Source: Simiduia agarivorans SA1 = DSM 21679 (GTDB lineage: Bacteria; Pseudomonadota; Gammaproteobacteria; Pseudomonadales; Cellvibrionaceae). Taken from it: a DNA stretch of 64,000 bases. A model generated the notes under the pieces. That model saw only the letters and a program-made list of their open reading frames with translations. It had not been told where the DNA came from and ran no database searches. Shown piece by piece: positions 8,364 through 17,834 of the stretch. The stretch covers positions 806,001 through 870,000 of the forward strand of contig NC_018868.3 of the NCBI RefSeq assembly GCF_000305785.2, in the 5' to 3' direction. The stretch's first letter is position 1; every line of letters begins with the position of its first letter. Both the position numbers and the translations under genes were made by a program.

Positions 8364-9898
8364 GATTCAACCTCTTCGTTTTCCGTAGTTAGTTCAGACC
8401 CGGCCTGATCTTCCAGCGCCTTGATATCGTCCGCGGCTCCGAGCGCAGAATCTGTCAGCGCGCCCTTCAACTGCTTTTTGGTTTTAGCACCCAGCTTGCG
8501 GATATCCTCTACCCGTTTGATCAGGTTCCCACGACCACTGGCAAGCCGCCCCTGCGCCTTAGTGAATGCATCTTGTGAACGGTCAATGGCTTTACCCACC
8601 TCATCAAAGGCATCCAGCAACAGGCAAAACTGGTCGTACAGCCCACCGGCCTGCTGGGCGATGCGCTCGGCATTCTTGTTCTGCTTTTCGTAGCGCCAGA
8701 TATTCTCAACCGTCCTGAGCGTCGCCAGCAAGGTAGTTGGACTGACCAGAATGATATGTTTGTCATAGGCCTCGCGAAACAACCCCGGCTCTTCCTGCAA
8801 TGCCAACATGAACGCGGCCTCGACGGGAATAAATATAAAAATAAAATCCAGGGTGCGAACCCCTTCCAATTTCTCGTAATCCTTAAAGCTGAGCCCACTG
8901 ATATGCGCGCGCATTGATTGCAGGTGTGCCTTCAGGTGGCGCTTTTTTTCCTCCGCATCGTCCGTGCTGCAATAGCGTTCGTAATCCACAAGACTGACCT
9001 TGGCATCGATGATAATGTCTTTCTGTTCAGGTAACCGGATGACCACATCCGGGTTGCGACGATTACCGGTCTCGCTCTTAAACGCCAGTTGGGTCTCATA
9101 TTCCCTGCCCTTCTGCAAGCCGGATTCCTCCAACAGCCGCTCGAGCACCACCTCCCCCCAGTTGCCCTGCGCCTTGTTGTCACCCTTCAGCGCGTTGGTC
9201 AGATTAATTGCATCCTGGCTGATTTTTTGTGTTTGCTTCTGCAGCTCGGTAATTTGCCCTACCAACCGGTTGCGCTCGGCCGCTTCCTGACCGTAGACCT
9301 CATCCACACGCTTGCGGAAATCACTCAACTGCTGTTTCAGCGGGTTGAGTGTGAGTTCCAATGATTCCTTGCTACGATCACTGAATTTTTGCGATTTATC
9401 TTCAAATATCCGGTTGGCGGTATTTTCAAACTCCTGCACCAACGTCGCTTTTGCGTCAGTCAGCAACGCAATCTGTTCGGTCATGCGCAAACGCTGTTGC
9501 TCTAACGCCGTGTTCAACCGGGCATTTTCTTCCACCGTGGCCAACAACTGTTTACGGTCCGCTTGCCATTGCGTGCGTTCAGATTCCAGTTGCAGGACCT
9601 GCTGTGACTTGGAGGCCGCCTGTTCGCGGCTTTGCTGAGCAGATGCCCGCTCGGCATTGAGTTCGCTGCGCAAATCGGAGAGCTGCTGCCGGAATTCATC
9701 GCACCGCCGCTCAATCGTGAGCATTTCATGCCGCGACAAACTCAGCGCTTGCTCAGACTCGGCCAGACGCTGCATGGTTTGCTGGGTCAGTAAACTCACG
9801 CGATGACGAAAAAACAACCAGGTGATCAACCATGCGATTGCGCCGGCGCCCATGGCCACTGCCGCTAACCACTGCCACTCCAGAGGAAGAACTGCCAT
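8360..9898 (-). CDS. rmuC: RmuC, DNA recombination-limiting protein
   Basis: 512 residues (E. coli RmuC 475). An N-terminal membrane helix (~9-29) is followed by a long coiled coil (~35-230) rich in Glu, Gln and Arg. The RmuC core then holds 'GNWGEVVLERLLEESGLQKGREYETQ', 'PDVVIRLPEQKDIIIDAKVSL' and 'VSPTTLLATLRTVENIWRYEKQNKNA', a PD-(D/E)XK-like fold. RmuC restricts rearrangement at short inverted repeats in E. coli. Upstream AAAGGA almost touches the ATG, so a slightly internal start is possible. Confidence 0.94.
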   Translation of the reverse strand: MAVLPLEWQWLAAVAMGAGAIAWLITWLFFRHRVSLLTQQTMQRLAESEQALSLSRHEMLTIERRCDEFRQQLSDLRSELNAERASAQQSREQAASKSQQVLQLESERTQWQADRKQLLATVEENARLNTALEQQRLRMTEQIALLTDAKATLVQEFENTANRIFEDKSQKFSDRSKESLELTLNPLKQQLSDFRKRVDEVYGQEAAERNRLVGQITELQKQTQKISQDAINLTNALKGDNKAQGNWGEVVLERLLEESGLQKGREYETQLAFKSETGNRRNPDVVIRLPEQKDIIIDAKVSLVDYERYCSTDDAEEKKRHLKAHLQSMRAHISGLSFKDYEKLEGVRTLDFIFIFIPVEAAFMLALQEEPGLFREAYDKHIILVSPTTLLATLRTVENIWRYEKQNKNAERIAQQAGGLYDQFCLLLDAFDEVGKAIDRSQDAFTKAQGRLASGRGNLIKRVEDIRKLGAKTKKQLKGALTDSALGAADDIKALEDQAGSELTTENEEVES

Positions 9899-9962
9899 TC
9901 CTTTACCCTTATGAAAATACCTAATTTCAGTACGTGCCCGGCTGCAGCACAGAAAAAGATTT

Positions 9963-9971
9963 TGCTATCAT
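9963..9971 (+). promoter_or_regulatory. Extended -10 promoter of the TPR gene
   Basis: TGCTATCAT (TGn plus TATCAT) lies about 22 bases before the ATG at 9993. No clear -35 hexamer is visible. Confidence 0.4.
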
Positions 9972-9992
9972 GGCCCTACCCATCATCCACAT

Positions 9993-10439
9993 ATGGCCGA
10001 TATGACAGCAATCATCGGAACATTGGACACCGCCCTGGAAAAGAAGCTTAAAGCGCTCTGTGCTCAGGGTTATTCGTTGTACGACCAGGGCGATTTCAAT
10101 GCTGCTGTGCGCGCATTCTACCAAGCCTGGCTGGTGTTGCCTAAACCCCAGACACAATACCCTCAGGCCAGCTGGGTACTCACCGCACTCGCCGACGGTT
10201 ATCACCGGGCCGGCAAGCCCAGACAGGCATTGGAAGCGGCCCAGTCAGCGCTGTGCTGCCCGGGCTCTGAAACCAACTTCATCGCCCTGTTGCGCAAAGG
10301 TCAGGCGCTGCTGGACCTGGGTGATACGGCAGCCGCCCGCATCGCGCTTTACAAGGTGTTCAACCAGCAAGGACAAACAGCCTTTAGCAACGAACCCCCT
10401 CGTTATCTAGAGGCCATTGATGACCTGGTAGTCTCCTGA
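9993..10439 (+). CDS. TPR-like helical repeat protein
   Basis: 148 residues with no signal peptide or membrane segment. Two or three degenerate tetratricopeptide units are visible: 'GYSLYDQGDFNAAVRAFYQAWLVLP', 'LADGYHRAGKPRQALEAAQSAL' and 'LRKGQALLDLGDTAAARIALYKVF'. It is probably a cytoplasmic protein-protein interaction module. I do not recognise a named family. It is divergent from rmuC and followed by 168 bases without a gene. Confidence 0.75.
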   Translation: MADMTAIIGTLDTALEKKLKALCAQGYSLYDQGDFNAAVRAFYQAWLVLPKPQTQYPQASWVLTALADGYHRAGKPRQALEAAQSALCCPGSETNFIALLRKGQALLDLGDTAAARIALYKVFNQQGQTAFSNEPPRYLEAIDDLVVS

Positions 10440-10607
10440 GGCGAAGTTACAAAAGCCGGCAACCACTGACCAAAAGGTTTTAAGCAGACTTTTTCTCATG
10501 TGCTAAATTTATCGGTATAGAGAGTAAAACCCGCCACCCCCCGGGCTGGAAGGCGAGCTCCGACATTCACTACGAGATGTAATACCAGGACCTGCAGGAA
10601 CATGACT

Positions 10608-10895
10608 ATGAAATCCGTCTATACCGGTTTCTTTATCGCCGCACTTGGCTTCAGCCAGCTCAGCTTTGCATGCACGCGCCCGGATGCCCCGGAGATCCCG
10701 GATCCGGCAACTGCGGTGACGCCACAGATGATCAAGGCCAAAAACGATGTGCAAGCCTATGTGGATGCTGCCGAGAAATACCTGAAGTGCAATATCAGCA
10801 CCACTCAACACAACAAAATGGTTGACGAAATGCGAGAAGTCGCCGACAAATTCAACCAGGCAGTACGGGACTATAAGGCCCGCATGGCAGGCTGA
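10608..10895 (+). CDS. Small secreted alpha-helical protein
   Basis: 95 residues. A clear signal peptide (residues 1-20, MKSVYTGFFIAALGFSQLSFA) is followed by a cysteine-containing mature N-terminus 'CTRPDAPEIPDP'. A predicted amphipathic helix with a second cysteine ('KYLKCNIS') and many Asp, Lys and Gln residues comes next. The sequence before the first cysteine (SFA) is not a good lipobox, so simple export to the periplasm is more likely than lipidation. ATG 10608 has AGGA at eight bases; ATG 10602 is too close to it. I cannot assign a function. It converges on the NUDIX gene with a five-base gap. Confidence 0.7.
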   Translation: MKSVYTGFFIAALGFSQLSFACTRPDAPEIPDPATAVTPQMIKAKNDVQAYVDAAEKYLKCNISTTQHNKMVDEMREVADKFNQAVRDYKARMAG

Positions 10896-10900
10896 GCCCG

Positions 10901-11518
10901 CTAACGCGACACCCGCCAGCGCCGCAATGGATATTGCGGCGCATCTATTTCCAGCCACTGCTCCCCGCTTTCCTCCGTTAACCGGGGGCATACAACGGGT
11001 AATGGCCCTTCAGCCAACGCATACAAAACCCCCGCAACATCATGATATGCAGCCAGCCAGGCTAGTATTGCCGCCGTGGGAAACATCATTGACGAGATAC
11101 AATCCCTCAGGGCTAACGCGGGTTGCGACCAGATAACATTGATCAATTCATAGCCATCTGCTTTCAGCGGTCCGTACCCCGCCACGGCCAGATAAAAACG
11201 GGTATCAAACCGTTTACTCAGAAATTCCGGCGTGTGCCATTGCCCCAGGGCAAGTAGATCATTCGCGTCGCCCTTCCAGGGGTTATCGGGCACCTCTTCT
11301 GCCAATTCACGAATGGCGGCCAGGCGATAGCCGGTTTCGCCGAGCGATCTTTCCGCTGACGTGAGGCCTCCGCCAGGAAACACCCACATGCCCGACGCCA
11401 CAGGCGTGGTCAACGAGCGCCGGCCTAACAGGACCTGCAACCCCTGCGCCGAATCCTGCACCAATACGATTGCGGCAGATGCCTGTAATGGCGTTTTTTG
11501 CTCTGAAATTTCAGTCAC
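10901..11518 (-). CDS. NUDIX hydrolase (NUDT19-like)
   Basis: 205 residues. The NUDIX box can be traced as 'GMWVFPGGGL...AAIRELAEE', but the spacing between the first glycines and the REL-EE helix is longer than the consensus, as in NUDT7/NUDT19-like hydrolases of CoA or other nucleoside diphosphate derivatives. Substrate cannot be inferred. The N-terminal 'ASAAIVLVQDSAQGLQVLLGRRS' strand pair is typical of the fold. It is divergent from the AddB-like gene with a 52-base gap. Confidence 0.82.
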   Translation of the reverse strand: MTEISEQKTPLQASAAIVLVQDSAQGLQVLLGRRSLTTPVASGMWVFPGGGLTSAERSLGETGYRLAAIRELAEEVPDNPWKGDANDLLALGQWHTPEFLSKRFDTRFYLAVAGYGPLKADGYELINVIWSQPALALRDCISSMMFPTAAILAWLAAYHDVAGVLYALAEGPLPVVCPRLTEESGEQWLEIDAPQYPLRRWRVSR

Positions 11519-11570
11519 AATGCCCCCTTCTTCGTGGCTGCAGGTTACACTCGCCGGGCCATGTTAACCA

Positions 11571-14243
11571 ATGACAATGCAAACGGAATCCGGTGACAAC
11601 TTGATCAATCTAGGCCCCTTATTTCCATCGCTTTCGTCCGACACTCTGATACTGACCCCGAATAACCGGCTCAAACTGAAAATCTGTGCGGCATGGGGCG
11701 AGCAGCAGGCAAACACCGTCTGGCACCAACCTGAGGTACAGAGCCTGGACGAATGGCTGGCCCAAAACGTCGACCAGCAGGCGCGCCTCAACCCCGAGTG
11801 GCCACTGGCACATAAAGTTCCTGCCTCTGCGCCAGTAAGACGGCGTTTGTGGGCCAAAACCCTGGCCCATTTTGATGCGACCCACCCGTTGGTCCACCCC
11901 GGCAAAACCGCCGAACACCTTGATCAGGCCTACAGCTATCTGACCTTATGGCAGGTCAACGCTGCCCACTTTGAAGCTCTGGGGCTTGACCAGGAACAGC
12001 TACGGCTGGCCAGCTGGATTGAGCATTTTCAGGCGCAAATGGACTCACTCGGGCTATACACCCTCGAACAGTCATGGGTTGCTTTGTTGGAACAAGGCCA
12101 GGCGGGCCAGTCGTTACCCGATGTGGTGCTTGTGAATGCGGAAACTGTCAGCCCTTTACATCAGTGCTTGCTGGACAGGTTCAGCCGCCAATGGCGAATA
12201 TTGCACACCAACGATAAGGCCGCCGCACGCATTGAGCGTCAACCGTGCATCGACCGGGACACCGAGCTTGCAGCGGCAGCGCGTTGGGCGAATGACATAC
12301 TGACCCGCGAACCTGGCGCCCGCGTCGCCCTCGTTGACCCCAACCTGGGTAACCGCCGTGCGCAGGTGGAACGCGCGTTAAACCGCGTCTTTGAACCGCG
12401 TGCACACCTGCCGGGCACGCCCCGCTATACGCCGCCTTACAACTTTTCTGCCGGCACCCCCTTGTCCAGCCTGCCAGCGATTCACACCGCGTTATTGGCA
12501 CTTGGCTGGCACCGGGACATCAGCCTGGACCAGGCCACCCAATGGTTGCTGTCGCCCTTTGTTGGCTGGCCCGGTGACCAGCCACTGCGGCATTGGCTGG
12601 CAAGTTGGCTACGCCAGCGCCAAACCGACACGGTCAGCCGCGCCCTGATCGCCCAAGGGCTATCGCTGGCGGGTCAACAGCCCCAATTTGAATCCTCGGC
12701 CCACCCCATTGCGCAATGGCAGGCATGGATGAACGGCAATTTTGGGGTAGCCACCTCCGGCGCCAACTGGGGTGCGCGCTTTCTTCAAAGCCTGCAGGCC
12801 TGCAACTGGCCAGGTCCGCGCCCGCTCGATTCGGAAGAGCATCAACAAGTGGCCCAGTTTTACCAACTCATGGAGCGGCTCCGTGAGGCTGATTGGCTGG
12901 GACAGCATTTATCGCTGAGCGATGCCCTTGGCTGGCTGACGGAGCTGGCCAGCCGACACCCGTTTCAGCCACAGACACCGGAGTCGCCGGTACAGGTTTT
13001 GGGCGTATTGGAATCGACCGGATTGCATTTCGACTACGTGTGGATCATGGGGATGGACGATCATCAATGGCCACCCGCACCTGCGCCTAACCCTTTGTTG
13101 CCAGCGACACTTCAGCGTCATTTGGGCATGCCGCATGCCAGCGCAGAGCGCGAGCTGCAGTATTGCCAGTCCATCACCCGGCAATTCACCTGCAGCGCCC
13201 GACACGCGGTGGTATTCAGCCACCCATTGCGCGATGGCGACCGGGAGCTTGCCCCCAGTCCCCTGATTGCCGCGCTGCACGAGAAAGAAACCATCTCGCC
13301 CGAACCCGTGCAATGGCAGCCGGCGGCATTGGAATGGCTGAGCACCCTGTGCGCGCCGCCTGTCAGCGCAGAGGAGTTAGCACAACTGCGCGGTGGCGCT
13401 GCGCTGCTGCAGAAACAATCACGTTGCCCGCTGGCGGCGTTTTTTGAAATACGCCTGGGCGCGCGCCGGCCCGATCCCCACAATCCCGGGCTAAATCCTT
13501 TGGATCGGGGCAATTTACTGCATCAGGCCCTGTACTATTTCTGGCTCGAAAAACCGGCACTATCTTCCATCACTGCAGAGGAACAGGACCAACGGATCAA
13601 TGCCGCCATCGACAAAGCCATTGCCGAGGCTATGCCTGCCAATCGCCAGCGTCTGTATCAAATTGAACGAGGTCGGATTCGTTTACTGCTGCAACAATGG
13701 TTGGAAATTGAACGCCAACGGCCGCCTTTCTCGATTCAGGCGCTGGAACAGGCACAAGAAATCAAACTGGGGCCTTTGCCCTTAAAGCTGCGCATCGATC
13801 GCATCGATCAGGTGAACGGTCAATGGCTGCTAATCGACTACAAAAGTGGCAGCACCAATACCCGACACTGGTTGGCACAGCCGGAAGAGCCCCAGCTACC
13901 CCTCTACGCCATTGCACTGGCTGATCAGGGCAAACCCGTGGCTGCTATTGCATTTGCCGAGCTGCGGCAAAAAAATCAAGTACTGAACGGGCTCGGCGCC
14001 AGCTTACCCGAAGGGGAAATCGCACCGGGCATTGCCAGCGTCAATGAAAAAACCGCTGGCGCGGCAGACTGGTCGGCACTATTGGATCACTGGCGCCAAA
14101 GCCTCTTGGATCTTGCACTCGCGTTGACAGAGGGCGATACGCAACACACCTACAGCAGCCAGCAAAGCAAGGATTACCTCAACCACCTGCAACCCCTGCT
14201 GCGGGATGCGGAACAGGCCACAATGGCACAGGAGGCGCCATGA
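11571..14243 (+). CDS. AddB-like PD-(D/E)XK nuclease (putative DNA repair protein)
   Basis: 890 residues. The N-terminal half has an inactivated-helicase look ('LILTPNNRLKLKI', 'VWIMGMDDHQWPPA', without a Walker A). The C-terminus carries a RecB-type nuclease: 'CPLAAFFEIRLGAR', 'DRGNLLHQALYYFW', 'LRIDRIDQVNGQWLLIDYKSG' (Asp756, Lys758) and 'QLPLYAIAL'. This is the architecture of AddB/RexB partners. The gene overlaps the following UvrD-type helicase by four bases (ATGA), so the two are almost certainly made together as an end-processing helicase-nuclease. Proteins of this kind are annotated as 'probable DNA repair protein' in proteobacteria. A role in double-strand break repair is inferred. 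Confidence 0.85.
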   Translation: MTMQTESGDNLINLGPLFPSLSSDTLILTPNNRLKLKICAAWGEQQANTVWHQPEVQSLDEWLAQNVDQQARLNPEWPLAHKVPASAPVRRRLWAKTLAHFDATHPLVHPGKTAEHLDQAYSYLTLWQVNAAHFEALGLDQEQLRLASWIEHFQAQMDSLGLYTLEQSWVALLEQGQAGQSLPDVVLVNAETVSPLHQCLLDRFSRQWRILHTNDKAAARIERQPCIDRDTELAAAARWANDILTREPGARVALVDPNLGNRRAQVERALNRVFEPRAHLPGTPRYTPPYNFSAGTPLSSLPAIHTALLALGWHRDISLDQATQWLLSPFVGWPGDQPLRHWLASWLRQRQTDTVSRALIAQGLSLAGQQPQFESSAHPIAQWQAWMNGNFGVATSGANWGARFLQSLQACNWPGPRPLDSEEHQQVAQFYQLMERLREADWLGQHLSLSDALGWLTELASRHPFQPQTPESPVQVLGVLESTGLHFDYVWIMGMDDHQWPPAPAPNPLLPATLQRHLGMPHASAERELQYCQSITRQFTCSARHAVVFSHPLRDGDRELAPSPLIAALHEKETISPEPVQWQPAALEWLSTLCAPPVSAEELAQLRGGAALLQKQSRCPLAAFFEIRLGARRPDPHNPGLNPLDRGNLLHQALYYFWLEKPALSSITAEEQDQRINAAIDKAIAEAMPANRQRLYQIERGRIRLLLQQWLEIERQRPPFSIQALEQAQEIKLGPLPLKLRIDRIDQVNGQWLLIDYKSGSTNTRHWLAQPEEPQLPLYAIALADQGKPVAAIAFAELRQKNQVLNGLGASLPEGEIAPGIASVNEKTAGAADWSALLDHWRQSLLDLALALTEGDTQHTYSSQQSKDYLNHLQPLLRDAEQATMAQEAP

Positions 14244-17200
14244 CCCTGCCCGTTGATCATTCTGCCCGCGAGCGGGCGCTGGACCCCACCTGCTCCTTCG
14301 CCGTGTCGGCACCCGCCGGTTCCGGTAAAACCGGACTGTTGACCCAACGCCTGCTCCGCTTGCTGGTCACGTGTGAGGCACCCGAAGAAGTGCTGGCCAT
14401 TACCTTTACCCGGAAAGCCGCCGGTGAAATGCGTGACAGGATACTGTTAGCGCTGCGCGAGGCCGCCACCAAAGATTGCCCTACCGATCCCCACGCGGCC
14501 GTTACCTGGCGCCTCGCACGGGCGGTGCTGGCACACAATGAAGAAAAACAATGGGCGCTGTTGGATAACCCCAACCGCCTGCGACTGCTCACCATCGATG
14601 GCTTATGCCGACAACTGGCGCGCCAACTGCCGTTTGAATCGGGCCTTGGCAGCGTGCCAGAGCCGGTAGAGCAACCCACCCCGCTTTACCGCCGCGCGGT
14701 GCGGGCCGTATTCGCTCTGTTGGAAAGCGACCATCCGCTTGCCGATGACCTGGCGTTGATTCTGGCCGAGTTAGACAACCGCTACGACACCTTTGAAAAT
14801 CTATTGATCAATTTGCTTGCCAATCGCGACCAATGGCTCGCCCTGGCCCTGGCCAGTGGCCAACCGGAAGCGCGGGAAGAATTGGAGGCAACGCTTAAAA
14901 CGCTGATCTTTAACAATCTGATGGCGATATACGAGGTCTTTTCCGAAGACCAGGCCACCCTGACCTGGCTGGCTCAATACGCTGGCGCGAATTTAACCGC
15001 AGACGGCAAAACATCGCCGCTCACGGCGCTGTCAACCACACTGCCATGTCCTTCACCCGACGAGGCAGATTTACGCCTGTGCTGCAGGCACTATTGCGCG
15101 CTGGCAGACCTGTTCCTGACCAATTCCAACACCTGGCGCAAACAGGTCAACAAAAACAACGGTTTTCCGCCGGCGCGACTCCCCGAGGTTTCGAAAAAAG
15201 ACGCGAAAGCGGCGAAAGACACGCTGAGTGGGCTGATTGCACGCTACGCGGAACGCGACGGCTTGCTGGCTCTGCTGCAGACCTTGCGCCAGCTACCGGC
15301 TCCCGCTTACGACGAAAATCAATGGGCGCTGCTCAGCGCGCTCAGCCGCCTGCTGCCACGGCTGGTGGCAGAATTAACGTTGGTGTTTGCATCCGAAGGC
15401 GCCGCTGATTTCATCGACACTACCCAGGCGGCCTTGCGCGCGCTGGGCCAGTTTGACCAACCCACCGATCTGGCGCTGCGGCTCGACTACCAGATCCGTC
15501 ACCTGCTGATCGACGAATTCCAGGACACCTCCGCACCCCAGCGCACGCTGGTCGAGCACCTGACGGCGGGCTGGCAACCCGGCGATGGACGCACCCTGTT
15601 TATCGTCGGCGATGGCATGCAATCCTGTTACGGATTCCGCAATGCCAACGTGGGCATTTTTCTGCAGGCGCGGCAGGGCGGCATCGGCGACGTGGCGTTG
15701 GAGCCCCTCGATCTGACCGTAAACTTCCGCAGCCAGGCCGGTATTGTCGATTGGGTCAACCACACCTTTTCCCAGGCCTTCCCGTCCCGGGATGATATCG
15801 CCCGGGGGGCGGTCGCCTACTTACCAAGTCAGGCAGCCAAGCCAGCGCTTGAAAACCGCGCGGTACGCACGACCCTGATCAGTGCAGACAACGATGACGA
15901 CAGCCACGCCCTGCACGAGGCCGAAGCCAATGCGGTGCTTGAGCGCATCAAACAGCTCAAGCGAGAGGCGCCCACCGAATCCATCGCACTGTTAGCGCGA
16001 AACCGCCCACATTTGCGCGCCACCCTGCGCTTGCTCGACCAACACGGCATCCGCTACCAGGCGGCCGAGCTGGATAAGCTGGCGGACCGGATGGCAGTAC
16101 AGGATCTGGTCAGTCTGTTGCGCGCCCTGCTCGATCCCACCGATCGCATCAGCTGGCTGGCAATACTGCGGGCGCCCTGGTGCGGGCTTGGCAATGATGC
16201 ACTCCTGCAGCTGGTGCGCCTGCCGGCACACACGCAGTTAGCCGATGGCTGGCCCTCCATCCCGTTGTCGCTGCGCGAACCGTCCCTGCTCGAGTCCTTG
16301 CCGGCAGAGACCGCCAGCCGGTTGGCGAGGTTGCTGGATTGTGTGGGGCAAACCCTGGACCAATGGGGCCGGCGCCCCTTGCGCGATGCGCTCGAGGGTT
16401 GCTGGCAACAATTGGGCGGCCCACAAACCCTGCGCAGTGCTGCCGACCTCACTAACTGTCAACGCCTGCTCACCCTGGTGGAAGCCCACACAGACGGCGC
16501 CGGCATCCGCGATTGGGCTGCATTTGAGGAAGCTATCGAACAGCTCTACGCCGCCCCCGATGCCCAATCCGACCCGGGATTGCAGGTGATGACCATTCAC
16601 AAATCCAAAGGCCTGGAATTCGACCATGTACTCATCCCGGGCCTGCAGCGCAAGCCACGGCAGGATGAGCGCGAACTTTTGATCTGGCTCGAGCAGATTG
16701 ATGAAGCGGGCCATTCACATACCTTGCTCAGCCCCATCAGTAACTTTGAGGAAAGTGCACTTTACCAATACATCCGGGAAGAGAAAAAGGCGCGCAACCG
16801 GGCCGAAGCTGTGCGCCTGTTTTATGTGGGCTGTACCCGCGCCATCCGGCAACTGCACCTGTTCGCCTGCGTAAAAGCCAAGGACGGCGAACTGCAACCA
16901 CCACCGACAGAGAGTCTGCTGGCCCCCGTTTGGGAAAGCCTGAAACAGGAAGCGTTGGTGCAGCAGGCTTCAAAGGTAAGCGCAGATCAGTCTGGCCTGC
17001 CCCGGCTTCAGGGCACCAATACCATCGCCCGCCTGGGCGATGAATGGCGCTTCAGCCTGCCCGCGGAAAATCCGCTGCTAGCGCAATACCGCGGTCGATA
17101 TGGCCAGGTCAGCTCAGATCCGCAAGAACACAACCGCATTGTTCAGGATGCGCTCAACCGACCCGAGGCCAGCCTCTATGAGGCCGATGCCCGTTGCCTG

Positions 17201-17701
17201 GGCACTGAATTGCACCGGATCATTGAACATTGCATTCAAACCAATTCCTTGCCAACACCCGACTTTCTGACCCGGCTGGCGCCCCTGAGCCAGGCCCGTC
17301 TGCGTGCCCTGTGCCACAGCCAACCTCACTTTGCCTGGCAGCACATCGAGCAAGCGCTCCTGACCATGGCTGCGAGCGAAACCGGGCGCTGGCTGCTCGA
17401 TGGCAGCCATGCCCAATCCGCCACCGAACTCGCAATCTGGTCGCGCCCGCGGGCAGCCGGCCTGTCGCCCCGGCAGTTCATTATCGACCGGACCTTCGTG
17501 GACAAGGGCGTGCGCTGGGTGGTGGATTTCAAATCTGCCACCCCTGGCGAAGCGCAAACGCAGACGGATTTTCTGACCGAACAACGCGAACGCTATCAGG
17601 GACAGTTGGCCAACTATGCCCGGCTGATGTCTGAACTGGGCCCGGAGCCCGTCAAGAGCGCGCTCTACTTCCCCTTTTTGGACGCGTTTTTCCCGCTTTA
17701 G
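14240..17701 (+). CDS. AddA-like UvrD/RecB helicase-nuclease
   Basis: 1153 residues. Superfamily 1A helicase motifs are intact: Walker A 'APAGSGKT' (24-31), 'EVLAITFTRKAAGEM', Walker B 'LLIDEFQDTSAPQ' (Asp425-Glu426), 'FIVGDGMQSCYGFRNAN', 'VMTIHKSKGLEFDHVL' and 'RLFYVGCTRA'. The C-terminus carries a second PD-(D/E)XK nuclease, 'RWVVDFKSA' (Asp1096, Lys1098). With its overlapping upstream partner it resembles AddAB rather than RecBCD, since both subunits have a nuclease. No recC or recD gene is nearby. Confidence 0.9.
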   Translation: MTLPVDHSARERALDPTCSFAVSAPAGSGKTGLLTQRLLRLLVTCEAPEEVLAITFTRKAAGEMRDRILLALREAATKDCPTDPHAAVTWRLARAVLAHNEEKQWALLDNPNRLRLLTIDGLCRQLARQLPFESGLGSVPEPVEQPTPLYRRAVRAVFALLESDHPLADDLALILAELDNRYDTFENLLINLLANRDQWLALALASGQPEAREELEATLKTLIFNNLMAIYEVFSEDQATLTWLAQYAGANLTADGKTSPLTALSTTLPCPSPDEADLRLCCRHYCALADLFLTNSNTWRKQVNKNNGFPPARLPEVSKKDAKAAKDTLSGLIARYAERDGLLALLQTLRQLPAPAYDENQWALLSALSRLLPRLVAELTLVFASEGAADFIDTTQAALRALGQFDQPTDLALRLDYQIRHLLIDEFQDTSAPQRTLVEHLTAGWQPGDGRTLFIVGDGMQSCYGFRNANVGIFLQARQGGIGDVALEPLDLTVNFRSQAGIVDWVNHTFSQAFPSRDDIARGAVAYLPSQAAKPALENRAVRTTLISADNDDDSHALHEAEANAVLERIKQLKREAPTESIALLARNRPHLRATLRLLDQHGIRYQAAELDKLADRMAVQDLVSLLRALLDPTDRISWLAILRAPWCGLGNDALLQLVRLPAHTQLADGWPSIPLSLREPSLLESLPAETASRLARLLDCVGQTLDQWGRRPLRDALEGCWQQLGGPQTLRSAADLTNCQRLLTLVEAHTDGAGIRDWAAFEEAIEQLYAAPDAQSDPGLQVMTIHKSKGLEFDHVLIPGLQRKPRQDERELLIWLEQIDEAGHSHTLLSPISNFEESALYQYIREEKKARNRAEAVRLFYVGCTRAIRQLHLFACVKAKDGELQPPPTESLLAPVWESLKQEALVQQASKVSADQSGLPRLQGTNTIARLGDEWRFSLPAENPLLAQYRGRYGQVSSDPQEHNRIVQDALNRPEASLYEADARCLGTELHRIIEHCIQTNSLPTPDFLTRLAPLSQARLRALCHSQPHFAWQHIEQALLTMAASETGRWLLDGSHAQSATELAIWSRPRAAGLSPRQFIIDRTFVDKGVRWVVDFKSATPGEAQTQTDFLTEQRERYQGQLANYARLMSELGPEPVKSALYFPFLDAFFPL

Positions 17702-17722
17702 CGACACAAAATCACCCGACAA

Positions 17723-17758
17723 GGGCAGACTTTTGTCTTTTATGCCAAAAGTCTGCCC
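17723..17758. repeat. Perfect 13-bp inverted repeat upstream of the DAHP synthase gene
   Basis: GGGCAGACTTTTG (17723-17735) is the exact reverse complement of CAAAAGTCTGCCC (17746-17758), with a ten-base gap. There is no T-run on either side, so it is not a standard terminator. It ends 19 bases before the candidate -10 box, the position of an operator or activator site. Confidence 0.75.
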
Positions 17759-17777
17759 GCTCACCCTAAAAACTCGC

Positions 17778-17783
17778 TAGAAT
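17778..17783 (+). promoter_or_regulatory. Candidate -10 box of the DAHP synthase gene
   Basis: TAGAAT, about 50 bases upstream of the ATG. The -35 position holds GC-rich sequence at the edge of the inverted repeat, which would suit a promoter needing an activator. Confidence 0.4.
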
Positions 17784-17834
17784 GACCGGCCCAAAATCCG
17801 CCAACGGCGTGAAACAAACCAGAGATTGAGTTCC

